A model generated the notes under the pieces. It made no database searches. It was given only the letters and a program-made list of their open reading frames with translations, and was not told the origin of the DNA. The position numbers and the translations under genes were made by a program. A DNA stretch of 64,000 nt from Atrichornis clamosus (taxonomy: Eukaryota; Chordata; Aves; Passeriformes; Menuridae), in NCBI GenBank assembly GCA_013400975.1, contig WBMZ01003495.1, positions 62,001 to 126,000 on the forward strand. Reading direction: 5' to 3'. How positions within the stretch are numbered: the stretch's first letter is position 1; each line of letters begins with the position of its first letter. This document shows positions 12,891 to 26,640 of this stretch, piece by piece.

Positions 12891-15800
12891 TAAAAACCCA
12901 AACAAAAAGACCCCAAAAGAATAAGAAAAGATTTTCATCAAACAGATAACATCCACTGGGCACTTGATTGGTTAATACCACATTGGGACGATATAAGTAA
13001 GAAGCTTCATTATTTTAAAACTGGAAGAGAATTATATTTCCACAAGGTTTCCTTCTAGTTCTTGCATATTTTAATATCATTTCCCCTGAGAGGCATGTTG
13101 ATGCTCCTTAAAATATATAGTTTAATAAAATGCAGAAATACCTAATGAAGATAATAATTTTGTAGGATTTTATGTGAGTTAGCAACAGAAACATCTTTTA
13201 TTCTAAAAGAAGAATGTGTATGTATTTAAAAGTACCAGAGATAAAACACAAGTAATTCTTTATCTTTACCTTCAATATTAGCCAGTCCTTAAATAAGATT
13301 CTTAAAGAAACTTGATTTCTGTGGTGGTGGTTGTTGTTGTTGTTGTTGTTGCACTGCAGTAAGGGGGCTGATATGGCAATGGATTGTCAGTTTTGGAATA
13401 TTTCCATCCCATTTTTACAGAGTCAGAGACAATAATATTTCTGATTATCAGTTTAAATATTCAGAAATTTCTCTTGATTACATGCAAGTTTGTTACACTG
13501 TGGAAATTCACCATCACTAACTAGTACCTCTAGGACTTTCAGTAATTTTGGAAATGAACCCTTGATGGGCTGCACTTTTATTTGTCTTCCTTTTTAAACA
13601 TTCTTTACATCAGTGTTCAAATCTGGAAATTGCTCCTTGAAGATACATTTCTCAGAAATCATCCTTTCTCTTAAATCATCCTTATCCCACCATTTATGGC
13701 CAGAGAGAAATGCCCCAAAGTATCTTTCTACTATAAAATCGTATTTGTTTACAATATGTTTATATTAGAATGAGCTAAATTTTGAATTACTGTACTAAAT
13801 GACCTCAATTAATGCTTCACATAAATTTCCTTCTGTGTTTTCATGCCCCACTGATGGTGGGGGTTTTTTGTATGTACTGTTTGTTTTTCATATAATATGA
13901 TTAGTCACATGTTAAAGAAATATTATTTTAATTGCATTTGTTATCTTTTTATACTGAAGTTCATACTAACTAGTCATAATGGTTCCACTGGATTTAATGT
14001 TTATAGCACTGTAACTGGTAGTAACATCAATGATTATCTCTCTTTTTGATAACAACTGGTACTTTTCATTCTTGTGGTTGGTTTTTCCTTTTCTTTGTTT
14101 AATTTTGCTTTTTGGGTTTCTCTTTAGCAATTTGAAGCTTAAAAAAGCCTATCTTGACTGAGAATAAATCTTATTGGCAATTAAAAGTTTAAACACAGAG
14201 CAATTTTTTTTTTAAATATCAAGCATATACTTATTTATTTATCCTCTTTTTCATCTTCCATTCCTTTTAAAAATAAGTGGATAAAAAATAGTTTCATAAG
14301 GTAGTTTATAACTCTTGTCAAAAAGTATATATTCAATTATGATTCAGGACAATACACAATCATTTTAATGTATTTCATAGAAAGAGTCAGCATAATTCCC
14401 TCCAATAGATGATAATTAATGTGCTCATGAACATCCATTCACATACATTATAGCTTCTTTTACTGCTCCCAGTTCCTAGATTCCAGCTATCTAATTAATT
14501 TGGTAATGTAAGATTTGACAGGTGGTTTTAATTTTCTGGACCACTGAGAGGGAGACATGAGATTGCAGTCAGGGAATACAAATATCAACACCATATTTAT
14601 TTTAATATGATTGTTTTGATTGGTTTTCTTGTGAATGTGTAAGGATATTTTGCTGGCTTGGAACAAATAGGGATGAGGGATTTAGGCTCTTCATAATGTG
14701 AGGTTGTCTAATCAGTAAGACAAGAATGTGTTTTCCAGGAAATAATTTTCCTGTGCACTTTTCCTGTCTTCCAATTTTTGATGTAAAAATATTTTTCAAT
14801 GGTCAAATATCATGCTGTAGCACTTGTTGATACAATAACAAAAGTTCTGTAGGTTGGACACCTTTTTTTAGTAGGTGTTTCTCTGAAAAGGGGGCTTAAG
14901 GACTTTAAAAATGATACCTAAATAGTACAGGAGATACAGAAATGCTAACAACTGGTTAAAAGAAATGATGTTCTCTTTCCTACACATGATAGCGTCATAA
15001 TTTTTGCCTAAATGACCTTGAATGTCTTACAGTGCTGGAATGAATAACTGGATAGTTCTACCTGTTTTGCTCTCACTGCTGCAATAGTGGATTTTCTTGC
15101 AGTTCTGGATGAATTGTAACTAAAATGTGTATGAGAGGCAAGGAAGTATTTCCTACTCACTTAGGGAAAATTGAGACCTAGCTTAGATCAAGTGGCATTC
15201 TCACAAAATGTAAATAATAGGGGTAATAGAGGTAGTTTTAGGTGAGAAGCTCCTAAAATCAGATCTCTTGATTTCTGATATATTTAACTATTCACTAAAT
15301 CCTCTTTCTTTATACAGTATATCCTTATTCTTAAGGCAGAACTAAAGAATGATAGATTTTATTCCATTTAATATTACTTACTGAAATGTAGATTCAAAAT
15401 TACTTGATAAGCGAATGCTTCTGAAGCAGTCTTACCTATGTTCCAGTCTTCTGTAAAGTTCATGTATGGTAAGCTATGTAGCTTCTGAATAAAATAAAAA
15501 GACTTAGAAGAGATAAACTACTTATACAAAGCTGAGTATTAAAAAGAATAAGAATGACAGAAACATTCATATTTCAGTTTAGAATTTATCAGCCTTGTCC
15601 CTTGGCTTGTGACCTATTTGCTTCCCCTCTGCATACAGTCTTTGAGTATCCCACCCTCAGATAACCATGGGAACTCTTGGGCAGTCCTACACTTGCAAGA
15701 GAGGGAGGCAACAGTCCTGGAGCAAATTATTTCTTATGAACACTTAAGGATTCAGTCAGGTGGAGGAGTGTAGCCTTGCTAAGCACTGCCATAAGAAAAT

Positions 15801-16087
15801 GCAGCAGAAGTTCATTCTAAAAATTTCAGTCTTCTGTGTAGAGAAATAGGTTGGGAATGTAAAGGATTACTTAGAGAATGTACAATCAGCTTTTTCTGAG
15901 GGGTTCCTTAAAAGGAAGTTCCAGATCGTTTAGCTGACTCCTAGTGGAGAGATGATTATGCAATGGTTACCCCCTGAAATCAGTAGATGGTTGCACTGGC
16001 ATCAAGACACCACCCTTCATAAATGGCTGCAATATCTGAATAAGCAAATGATGTTCAAAGTCATCACAAAATCCTTTAAAACAATAA
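12891..16087. other. Unassigned AT-rich non-coding stretch
   Basis: No gene or recognisable repeat family is visible apart from a GTT microsatellite at 13330-13350. The longest open frame I can see is 65 codons (14602-14799 minus), which is what random sequence of this composition gives. Confidence 0.6.
13330..13350 (+). repeat. (GTT)7 microsatellite
   Basis: Seven uninterrupted GTT units follow a short GTG run (about 13319-13329). It may be length-polymorphic. No function is implied. Confidence 0.95.
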
Positions 16088-16598
16088 ACAACATCTAGGT
16101 TGGAAAATACCCCTAAGATCCTTGAGTACAACCATTAACCTAACACTGCCAAGCCCACCACTAAACCACGTACCTCAGTGTCACACTTTCAGATCTTTTA
16201 AATACCTCCAGGGGTGGTGATTTAACCACTTCCTTGGGCAGCCTCTTCCAATGCCTGACTACCGTTTCCATGAACAAATTTTTTCTAATATCCAATCTAA
16301 ACCTCCCCTCATGCAACTTGAAGCTGTTTCCTCTTGTCCTGTTGCTCTTGCTTATTTCTTGGGAAAAGAGACTGACCTTACTGCAACATCCTTTCAGGTT
16401 GTTGTAGACAGTGGCAAGGTTCTCCTTCATATTCCTTTTCTCCAAACTAAAGAGCCTCAGTTCCCTCAATGACTCAGACTTTTTCTGTAGACCTTTCACC
16501 AGCTTTGTTGTTCTTTGGGCACACTCCAGCACCTCAAGTCTCTCTTGTGAGTGGAACAAAGCCTAACACTGGATTTGAGATATGGCTTCACCATTATG
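16088..16598 (-). mobile_element. CR1 LINE 3' end, minus strand, with open reverse transcriptase tail
   Basis: Read on the minus strand, this is the last part of CR1 ORF2 plus a short 3' UTR. The frame from 16559 down to 16161 stays open for 132 codons. It holds, in order, an RTTKLVKGL segment, a LRELRLFSLEKR segment, a SNRTRGNSFKL segment and a RLDIRKNLF...HWKRLPKEVV segment. This is the usual order in the C-terminus of the avian CR1 polyprotein, downstream of the reverse transcriptase core. The 3' UTR ends near 16089 with the minus-strand form of the GGTTGGAAAA-type terminus. Clear ATTCTATG octamers are absent, so the last bases are lost or diverged. The right edge near 16598 is a normal 5' truncation. 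The copy has no endonuclease or catalytic reverse transcriptase region and cannot be active. Confidence 0.93.
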
Positions 16599-17113
16599 TC
16601 TGTTGTAGTTTGGCTAAAGAGGCAAGGAAAGACTTTTTCTACTCACCTACATTCAATAGTATTGATGGTAAAGTACTGCTCCTGTGCTTCCTCTCTTATC
16701 TGATAGCACATTTAATCTGGTATGACCACATTGACCTAAGTGGTTTTCCCAAACTAAAACTTCCTTCCTGTTTCCTCATGTGTTGGCTTTGGCTATGGGA
16801 TAGTTCCACCAGTGCTATTCTTGTGAGCAGCACAGTGAGGGTATCACCTAGGTATCAATTATATTTGAAAATTACATTCTACTTGGAATGTCTAAAAATA
16901 AATCGAAGTCTAGGCAATCAAATTTGAATATTGCATGCATATTGAGTAAATGAGTAACCTTTTCTGCAACAAGATGCAAAAAAACCAAAGACAATACAAA
17001 AGAATCAATTGCAATAGATATTTAGCGCAACTTGATGGCATTTCATCCATACATGTTCTCTGATAATGAGTTTGTCATAGTCTAAAGGAAAAAATGTTTT
17101 TTTTCTTTTCTTT

Positions 17114-17138
17114 CTTTTGACAAAAGCTTTGTCAAAAG
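17114..17138. repeat. Perfect 11-bp inverted repeat with 3-nt loop
   Basis: CTTTTGACAAA (17114-17124) and TTTGTCAAAAG (17128-17138) are exact reverse complements separated by AGC. It sits just after a pyrimidine-rich run (17099-17118). The short loop could allow a hairpin in single-stranded DNA or RNA. There is no following T-run or known structured-RNA signature that would name it. Confidence 0.85.
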
Positions 17139-18711
17139 TGTCCCAAGAACATAAGGCCATGATCAACTTTTTACTGAGCTCAAGAAGGACAGAAGTGCTT
17201 CTTTCTTATTCATGACTTTACCCTGTATTTGAATTCCAACACGCCACACAAAATGGTAGAGGAACTCAGGAATTCATCTGCAAGATTAGAGAAAGGGTCC
17301 TGCTTCAATGACACTTTTTTTTTTTAGATTGGCATGGTTCTGTTTGTCATACTATTTGTTGCCCTAGGTGTTTTGCTTAAATATTAATCTATTGTTAAAT
17401 ATTAATCCAGAGAAAAATTTCAAACTGAATTACACATTTGATCAGTGACTCTGCATATGCTGCCAGTTAATCATGTTTGAATGCATATTCAGCTTTTCAA
17501 CTGACAGCTTCATGTCCATTCTCATCTCTTTTCTTTCCCCTGTGTTTTCTTAAGAAGTGGTTTGTGAAATTACTTGATGACAGTTTTCCTTTTCAAAGGT
17601 CCTGCCTGGCCTTGATGGTATTTTGACTTTCTGTTGTGAGAGTTTGAACAAGATTCACTGTTCATCAGTGACATAACTCGGCAGTGTCAGATCTGAATTA
17701 ATCCCTTTAATAAAATATTTTTCAGGAGCAGGTAAATAGCTGTCCTTGTAAACTAAAGGCTGTGTGTCTTTCTAACCTCAAGAGCCACAGAATAACTGTA
17801 TTTCCTGAAAGACAGAGAGATATGTTTCCAGAGAGGAGATGACAAAGAATGACAGACCTGCAAGTAAGTAGAAGAGAAATGACTTCAGGATTTTCATGAG
17901 GCTAAGGGGATCCAGTTCAGAAAAAAAACTAAGGAAAATCAGTATTCCTGGAAGCTCTTCCTTTCTGAGCTATAGTGAGCAGCAGATAGAAAGAATACTG
18001 CGAGACATGCAAAATTAAGCAGCTGCCTGTTAAAAGGGCTGCGTGCATAAACCAGAGCAGGCATTTCTCTCCTGGCACAAGGTTGGATAGAAATAACAGT
18101 TGTCTCTCTCCTGTTGAGAGGCAGCAGGGAAAATGCATGGAAAATGAAGCCAGTAAAGAGCTCTAAAATTTGCTAAATGTACACCAGGCAAAATAATGCA
18201 ATGCATTTTTTTTTGGGCCATCTGCTTTTGGACAAATAAAAATAGTTCATTAGAAACCAGCACTGGATAATTGTTTGTAAATGCCATCTCAAGTAAGACT
18301 CTGTCTCCTTTATGTTTGCTTAAAGCAGAGATTCTTAGGGAAAAATATGTCATATACCTTTCCAGAGTAGAAGTCTAGAGATTCTTTTGTCTTCAGAGTA
18401 TATAAATTGTTATTATCAGTGAATATTTATGCTAATTTTTTTTAAAACAGTACCAACTATAACTTGACCATTCTGCCAAATAGTAGGTTGGGCTAGTAAA
18501 CAAAATGTGTTTAATCAATATAACTTCTTGACAAGACCATGAAGTGGATTTCCATACGGCACAAATCTTTTTAGTAGACTGGCAAAAGATCTCTTTGCAA
18601 TACAAGGCTATCTTAAGTGAAAAAATAAGACCAAGAGTGCAGAGCTAGAGTGCATGGGACACTAGAGAACAAGGAATAATTGCAAGGTCTTTGATTAAGA
18701 AATGAAAATAT

Positions 18712-18767
18712 TTGAGATGTTAATATAAGCTAGGGATGTTTGATATGTTAATATAAGTTGGGGATAA
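18712..18767. repeat. Two-copy tandem duplication, 28-bp unit
   Basis: Copies start at 18712 (TTGAGATGTTAATATAAGCT) and 18740 (TTGATATGTTAATATAAGTT). Both continue with a G-rich GGGAT segment. A few mismatches separate them. Confidence 0.8.
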
Positions 18768-20790
18768 CTGTAAAAAATGTAGTTATTGCAACCAAGTTTC
18801 AGAAAAGATCAGTAATATGTTGTGGTATTAATGTAACTCACCATTCATGTATTCTCTTCTTGGGAGAGGTTCCTTTACGTCCATCCACAGCTTGATGGTG
18901 AGGAACTTTTGTAGGGCTCTACTTGTCTATCCAAAAGTGGAAAAAGAACAAGTAAGAGCAGAGGATTGTTTGCATACCACCATTCCCTGTCTTCCCTTCA
19001 AATGACCAGGAGGTAGAGTCACATGGTGTAGAGGAAAGAAATCAGCAAGAAGCATTCTTTTGGAGACATTAGGTTCCCCCATTGCATTTTACCATTGTGT
19101 CTGTTCTCTGTAGCTATTAACACTTTCTCCACCACTTTAAAAGTTTAGGAAAGGGAAGCTAAGATGAGAATTAAGTAACAAAACCATATCTGAGCAGTGT
19201 GTTATTACTGCTTTTGAAAATGGGGTATATGTAAAGTGTCTGACACGCCTGGTGATCAAAAAATTTAATGGGTGCAGTAGGAGGTCCAAAGAGTCCTGGA
19301 GTGAACGTGGAAAGAGTATGGAAGGGGATAATTCTGTCATTGCTTAGCTGTATAGTACAGCTTCTTGAACTGTTTTTTATGTTTAATTATGAAAGTTTTT
19401 AATTTTCTTCATGTTTTCTCCCAAGGGATTTAGTTATTTTCATGCCTGTTTTTCTTGCTTGAAATCTTGTTTCAGTCAATCTGCATATTTCCCAGTCACA
19501 AACTACTATGAAACGAATGAAAGCTTTTTTACCTTATCTCTTGTTGCAAGAAGCACAGAAGTAATTAAGTTCCACCCTTTCCTTCATTTTGTCCTGCCTG
19601 CTCCCAAGACTTCTGCATGCAGCAGGAATGGACCTCTGATCATTCCACCTCTATGCTCAACTCACCAAAAAATGGGTAACTAAAGGTGTATTTGCGGTTT
19701 GAATCATCTCTATCTCTACAATGAAACATGTCCTTTCATCTCAGGGGCAAGGAGGCAAATGCACAGTTTTCTCTAAACAGACACATTCATTTTGCAGCTT
19801 TTTAATTGGGATGATCTTCTTGGTAATTTTTGGTGTTGTCTGCTTTTACTGTATCAATAATGTTCCCTTTGAAAAGCTTAAAGTGTCAGTGGGCCCTTGT
19901 ATTGAGAAAGACTAGCATTCTCTTCCTAGCATGACTAAAGGATGTAAAGAATATATTCCTCCAGTCGTTTTTTTAAGTGTCACTCAGTAAATCTACAAAT
20001 TCAGATCTGATACTCCTGAGTGGATCATGCAAGATGTTGCAGCACATGCATCTTGTTCACAGTAGTGCAGCACGTACAGTTGTTAGTCTTGTAGGTACAA
20101 GGTGCTTGTTGTGGGTTCTTATTTGGAATGACTGTTGTCATTCCTCATAAGCTCAATGAAATCTGAAAGTAAATTAAATATCTGGTTTTCTCTGGTAATG
20201 TATGAGAAACTAGCCCATGGTACTCTTTGTCCAGCCATGACTAAGTACTTCTGCAAAACCAAAAGTTCATAAGGCAGAGAGATCAAATATGCTGAGAGGA
20301 CAGAATAGCTGTGGTTTAAAAGCAACCTTGAGGAGATGTGAGGAACTCATATCATTTTAATATGTCTCCAAGGATCATTGTTGTTCTAATACCTGTGATA
20401 TGACTGAGCCAAGTGATCTCTTCATTCTCCTCTTCTCATGGATTCCTTCAACTTTTACTTTTTTTTCTAGCATCTCTGACTCTACCTATTCTGTCATCAA
20501 AGGTAAATCAGCAGCTTTGCTTTCTAACGCTGTATATATGAAAACTTAAAATAGTATGGAAGACAAGGGTTCTAATTCTCAATTTTACATCAAGAAATAA
20601 TTGAACACTAGGAAGAAAAGATAAGGAGGACTACAAAAGAGAAAAAAGAATTTATAGAGAATTCATACATTAAAGTTTCCAGCCTGTCTTATAAGTATCA
20701 TCTAATACACAATTTCAGTTGGTGAAGAGATACAGGAAAGGAAAAAAATGCAGGAATTTAAGATGTAAAAAGTGCATATATTTAATGACT

Positions 20791-20870
20791 ATGCAAATGC
20801 TATTGCACAAGGAATCTGATTAATTATCACTAATTATAAAAATAGATTTCTGATTTTTATTAATTAACAA
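20791..20870. promoter_or_regulatory. Possible POU/homeodomain site cluster
   Basis: An exact octamer ATGCAAAT lies at 20791-20798. Three TAATTA homeodomain cores follow at about 20821, 20831 and 20861. These words match known POU and homeodomain binding consensus sequences. The surrounding 600 bases are so AT-rich that TAATTA is expected by chance, so regulatory function is only a possibility. Confidence 0.2.
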
Positions 20871-23800
20871 GTATATAAATAATATTTTTATTTTAAGACA
20901 ATATTGACATGATAACTCTCTACAAACTTAAGTTGTTAAATTGATTCATATTACAGAAGCGTGATTTTCACTAAACTCTTAATTTATTTAATCTTTTATT
21001 GGAATAGTAGTTAATTAAGCAGTCTTGAAAATGCCCCCTTAAGTCTACAGATGCTAAAAAAGGAGTATTTTATACATTTATAAATATAAATAGTAGTAGA
21101 TAGTAGCTTCCACTGAGTTCTAAATAAATCCAAGATTTCTTTAAAATATGTCTTTGTTACATAGATATTTCTAAATTGGATGGTATACAATTAAAGAGAG
21201 CTGAATTACAAAGAAACAAACAATAAAACTATAAAAGCACAGTCTAATTGGGTTATAAATTTGCTTAAAGGCTGTTTGGTCTTTCCTAGCCCCATCTCCA
21301 ACTATAAATTGGAAGGTGTGTTTTAAAAAATCCAGACACTTATTTTCACAGCCACGTGCACATAGAAAGAATCAACAAAGCTAAAATTATTCAGTTCAGT
21401 TTCTTCATATGGTTATTAATAGATACATTATCTTAATGGCTCACCTAATTGAAATAATGTGAATTTCTGATTTTGCCTGATGATAATCCATTCACGTCTT
21501 TTGTGAGATAATTGTACTGAGGATGTCAGGGCAACAACACCTTTAATTTGAATTGTGTATATGTGGCTTAAGAACAGAAAGCAAAATTGCAGTGCATTAG
21601 AGTGAAAGTTGTAAAATATAACAATCTTATTAAAAGAGCCTCCCATCTTCAAGCAAACAGTCCCAAACTGGTAGAAGAGTGCTCGTTTACCTTCATTAGA
21701 AAACATACCTCCATTTTTGCATTTACAACAGGAAGGTTTGACGAGTTGCTTTTTCTCTCTCTCCGTTTCTTTTGGTGCAGGTACTCAGAAGGTCTGAAGT
21801 TTTGATTCAGGAAATGTTTTCTGATACCAGGATTTCTGCGAAAATGTAATAAACTGAGGTTTTTCTGTAGAATCAAGAAGTCACAGCTCATGGCTTTCAC
21901 CAATAGATCTGACAGCACTGTATAAAGGAGATCAGGGTTGTTTTTCCCAAAGTGAAAGACAGAGAAGCGGAGGTTACTAGGGAAGCCAGAGGCAGAAAAA
22001 AAAATTGTATTGAGGGTCCTGGTTCTTTGTACTGCTTTTTGTGCCCTTGAAAACTCAGAAACAGATAAGACCCAGTGCTTGGGTTTCTACTTGCTCTCTA
22101 TCTGCATTGAGAGTAACATACCAGAGTAACAAGTTTTACAAACTCCCTGTGTTATGGAGTTGGCTCTTTTGCCACCAGGAACGGCAGATACTTTATGTTG
22201 TAGTTATGGTGAGGCAGCGCTGTGAGAATAGGAATAAAAGAGGTTGGAGCAGAAATACCAGCTTCTGCTAGACAAGTATATATTGATGGAGCAACAGACC
22301 AGATGCCATGCAGTGATTTCTTTGGGTCCGAAACAGAAGCAGCTAACGTGAAGTGAAACCCAACTTTTCTGTCACTATCCGGATTTCTTGGCTTGTAGAA
22401 TACTCCCAAGCTACAACCCTCAGTGGGTAATTTCAGCTAGATTTAGATTGAGCAGTTAGCAGACATAACTACCTTTCCTTCTCTCTTAATTCCCTAGCCG
22501 ACCCTCTTCTCCTGCACTAAGCTGCAGCTCTCCCGTGGGAGTGGAGGCAGGGGATGAAGGACAGCCCTGGTCAGGCCTCCTGCCGCAGGGAGCTGTAGTG
22601 CCGCTGGAAGGCATGGCTCCCAGCAGCCGCCTGGAAGCACGCCAAGGCCCTGGAGTGCCTTGGGTCTTATTTCATCATTACCCTTTGCAGCAGCAGACAC
22701 CCACCTGCAGGGCAGGGTGCACCTGCTGGATGCTGTGTTGGCACTCCCTCCTTACGAGTCCAGAGAGGAGCTGTAGTGGGGCAGGGAGCAGAAACTGGAG
22801 AGCCTGTCTTGCTGCTCTGTGTTTGCAGCTTCTTATTTCTTACTTTTAAGAGAGCATAGGCTGTGCATGGCATACTTCAGCATGTAACATTCTTCTCTCC
22901 CTAAAATAGCATGCCAAAGTGCACTTTAGGATGCCTTAATACAGGCTTCCAGCACCGTTTCAAATGGCTTGACATATCTCTCCTGACCCACAGGTGTTTA
23001 CCCTAAAGGGCACAGGTCTCTTGTAGGTTTTGTATGATGACTGAAAGCCCTGTGTGGATTTCTTGAAAGCTTTGGGATGTATTCAGTGTCACTCAACATT
23101 CATATTTAGATGACAGAATTGTCCTTTTTCTGTATTGCTAATGGATCATTTGGTTATTTGGATTTTATTTTCCTGTACTAATAATTTTTCCATAAATCCA
23201 AACAATTCAGTTAAAATGTGAACCCACTTCTGTAAAGCTTGTTATGAAAACATTGAGCCAGGGCTGTTAAACAAACACCCTCACACAGGGTACTACCTGG
23301 GTAAAAACTAAATAGTTTTGTGGGTGATTGGGCAAGTCTGTTCTGACTGAACTAAGAGACAGTTTCTGATTTTACTGGCAGTGGTTATGAAGTTTGGAGG
23401 ATAATTGAATTCTTTGTTTGTGAAACAATATATCTGAGAAAGTCAGTCAGTTTCCCTTTATATCAGTTTCTTATTTTTGTGGATGTGAGTACTAAAAAGA
23501 TCAAGACCAAATTTGATTGTACAGTCACCTGTGGGTGAACTTATATAGGTTACTTGCTTTTTCTTATTTGTGCTCTATGCTTGGTTGCCTAATTTACATG
23601 TCAATAAATTTATTGGCAGCAGAAGCCTCTCCAACATCAGACTAATCACTGGCAAGTGTTGCCTGGCTCACAGCGGATTCTAAATAATGGATACACCTGA
23701 TTGTGCAGAAGTAGCCTTGTTACATGTAAATCAAAATTGTGGCAGGAGAAATGATCATTCTGCAAATGTTTGTGCAAACAAAAAAGAGATCTCCAATTTG

Positions 23801-26640
23801 AAAATGAAAGATGCAGCAGTCCTGCTGTGACTGCCTGACATTGGCCCCTTGATGTGTTTTCTGCCCATTCTGGATAGCTGCTGCTTTTCACTGACTGGGG
23901 CTGCCTATATATTTTTGGCTGCGTTTTTCTTTTCCTTTTTTCCTTTTTCACTGGCTATCTTGAATTATTTTAATTTCCTTTTTGAGTTATGTTTGTAACT
24001 GTCTGGTTGTCTTCCAGCTGTCTTATTCTAGTTTTGAAAATATCCTTGTACTGTTTGATGGATATTAAAGAAGTGTTATATTTAAGAGCTACTAGAGTGT
24101 TCTCTGAGCCACTACAGTGCTGTCTTTACATGTAACCATTCCTTCTGCCTTACGAGATATCCCAGTGTAAATTCTATAATTTACTAATATTTAATTTTTA
24201 AATAATTCATTTAATTTGCTCCTGATTTATACCAGTGCAATTGAGAAAATAACATGCAACCGTAATACATCTGTGTGGAGGATTTTGGATTGGTTTGCTT
24301 ATTTCCTAGCTGAGGTTCAGTAGAATTTGTGCATCAAGAACTGCACTGCATTCCCTGAAAATTCACATAGAAATATTCCAGGTAGATTTCTGACCCTCTG
24401 GAGTAGATGGCATTAACATTAGCCAGAAATTCACCATGAGGGCAGCCACCACACAACACAAGTGTATACATGTGCATACAAACATTTATTATTGTTAGTT
24501 CTCCTTTCACTCCAGATTGCTAACCCTAACTAGCAGATTGTTCTAAGAAATTTTCAAGCCTTTGCTGCAGTCCATTTCTCTGATCATGACTGGAATAAAA
24601 GCTTAGAGAAGAGTGAAACTTCTTTGGAAGCATCAGCTCCCTCTAGCAAGTGTGTGCAGAGGCAGACACAGAGTAAAAACATGAGCCTCAAGCGTGATGC
24701 TGATACCTCACAGATGCAGCTTGTGCTCTTCTGGGATAGCAGCTCTTGTCCACGTGTCCAGTACACAGAAAGACAAGTCAGTTTAAGTCCCCTGTGGCCT
24801 GACTACCTAGAAACTAAAATGAAATATATCAGTAATCTCAACTGGAAGGTCACAAACACTGCACTTTGGTGTAACTTAGTGCCCATAGGTGGTCAGAGGA
24901 ATCTGAGTATTCAATACCTAAGATAACTGCATGAAAGCCAACTCCTCTGTTTTCCTGCAAACTGGAGCAGTAAACTAGTTTTCACATAGTCCAGGCTGCT
25001 GTCAGGCAAGAAACTGCAGCTGCCTCAGCAAGCCATTTGGCTGTAATACCTCAGTTTTAGTGTACTTTCTAATTTGGGTACAGCAGTGGGGGTGAAATCA
25101 TTACCTGAGCCACCTCTTCGGACTTGGGACCAATTCAAACATAACACGTAAACATACCCAGAAAATTGAACTATAAATGCATAGATTTGCTCAACAGATC
25201 TGCGTTTCAAAAACTGAGAAGAGTAATCCTAAATATGAGGATTCAAAAAATGAGAAAGATAATCTCAAAATTAATTGCCTTATTTTTCCAAAATGATATG
25301 ATTTCAATAAGTTTACCAGAGTAAAAAGTTTCTACTGAATTTTGAAACATCAGTGTTACAATATTTGTTGTTAATTTAGTATACTCCTTTTTGATCTGTT
25401 TTCCTCCAGCCTTAATTGGTAGAAAAATTTGTCAGAACAAATATTTCCTGCACTATTCCTTTGCGGTATTATTTTTTTTTTTGCTCTGTCTTGAAGTATT
25501 AAAAATGCATTTTGTCTAAAATCAATACCTACTTTTAAATGGGCACCAAATCCTAGGGAAAGGCTTCAAATTATCTGTGTACTCTCTTCTCTCTGGGAAA
25601 AATAAAGGTGACAGTTTGCAGTCTTTTCTTTTGCAATTGCATTAGGGATTAAGATAATGAGTGCTAGGATTGCAGACTGTAAAAATGTGTTAGTTTTGGC
25701 TAGAGTAACAGCAGGGAAAAACAAATTAATCAGCAAAGGGAATAATTGCTGAAGTCATGCACTAGAAATTCCTGCTATTCAAATATATTTGATTTTTCTT
25801 TTTCTAATTAACTATCATAAAATAGCAAGATCTTTATTTAAATACATATCTTTAAAAAAAATATTAGTCTGTGGCTCTACCTGGTTTATACTCAGATGAG
25901 TCCAAGGACAGGATTTGGACTACAGCTGAAAGGTCTCTCTATCTACCTCCGCTGTCTTCTAGTGAGTGTAAATAATCTGCATGGAAGCTATTCAAGCTGA
26001 GTTCCTTCAAACATCACGGCTGAATTGGCAGGCACGCTGACAGAGGTATAATCATTGCTGGAACGATATCCCTTCCCTCTGCTTTCTGCACCCACTTCAT
26101 TGCCGAGATGAGACCAAGGGCTTCACTGCTCCCTTGTGATAAGAGTGGATCTTTCAAGGTATTCAGGGGGTGATGGGTCTCAGGTTTATTTTTGTTGTGG
26201 ATTGACACATTTAACCAAGTGTACTCTTAAATAATTTCTAAAATGGAAAGGAGTTTTATCTTTTTTTTGTGTGTTTTTTAAAATATGTTCTAAGCAAAAC
26301 CCTGTCCACAGGGCTTTCAGAGTTGTTGCTTGACCTGAGTTCAGCTGTGTGAGAAGTCATTAGATCTCTGCACTCCTCTCTGCTGAAAGCCGTCGCCACT
26401 CAACACCTCAACAGACAATCGCCTGCAGTGCTCAGTCATGGAGAAGTACCAAGAGCAAATGAGCGGATGAGCAGCAGAAAGCATTTAAATAAATGAACTT
26501 TGACTACAGAAAGTATTTGTTTGAGCCGTATTTTCTTTTTACTATTGAATAAAAATCAATATTTCCAGGAGAATTATTATTTCTGTTTTATTTGGGAATT
26601 TTAACTTATTTTACAGAAAATAACCTAAATATTATCATCA

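Larger units (their letters stand above)
16599..26640. other. Unassigned non-coding stretch, about 10 kb
   Basis: No gene is supported. The plus frame 16469-16927 (152 codons) starts inside the CR1 copy as antisense and runs into unique DNA, so it is not a gene. The part at 20640-21240 is extremely AT-rich. The part at 22490-22840 is locally GC-rich with a handful of CpGs but no coding or island signature. The segment 25560-25800 has a texture that could be conserved non-coding DNA, but this is inference. Small features inside are listed separately. Confidence 0.55.

Noticed and set aside
16469..16927. 152-codon plus-strand frame
   Set aside because: It begins antisense inside the CR1 copy and runs into unique sequence, with no protein family similarity.
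22490..22849. GC-rich patch considered as a CpG island or exon
   Set aside because: There are only a handful of CpGs, overlapping short frames on both strands, and no family match or convincing splice-site pair.
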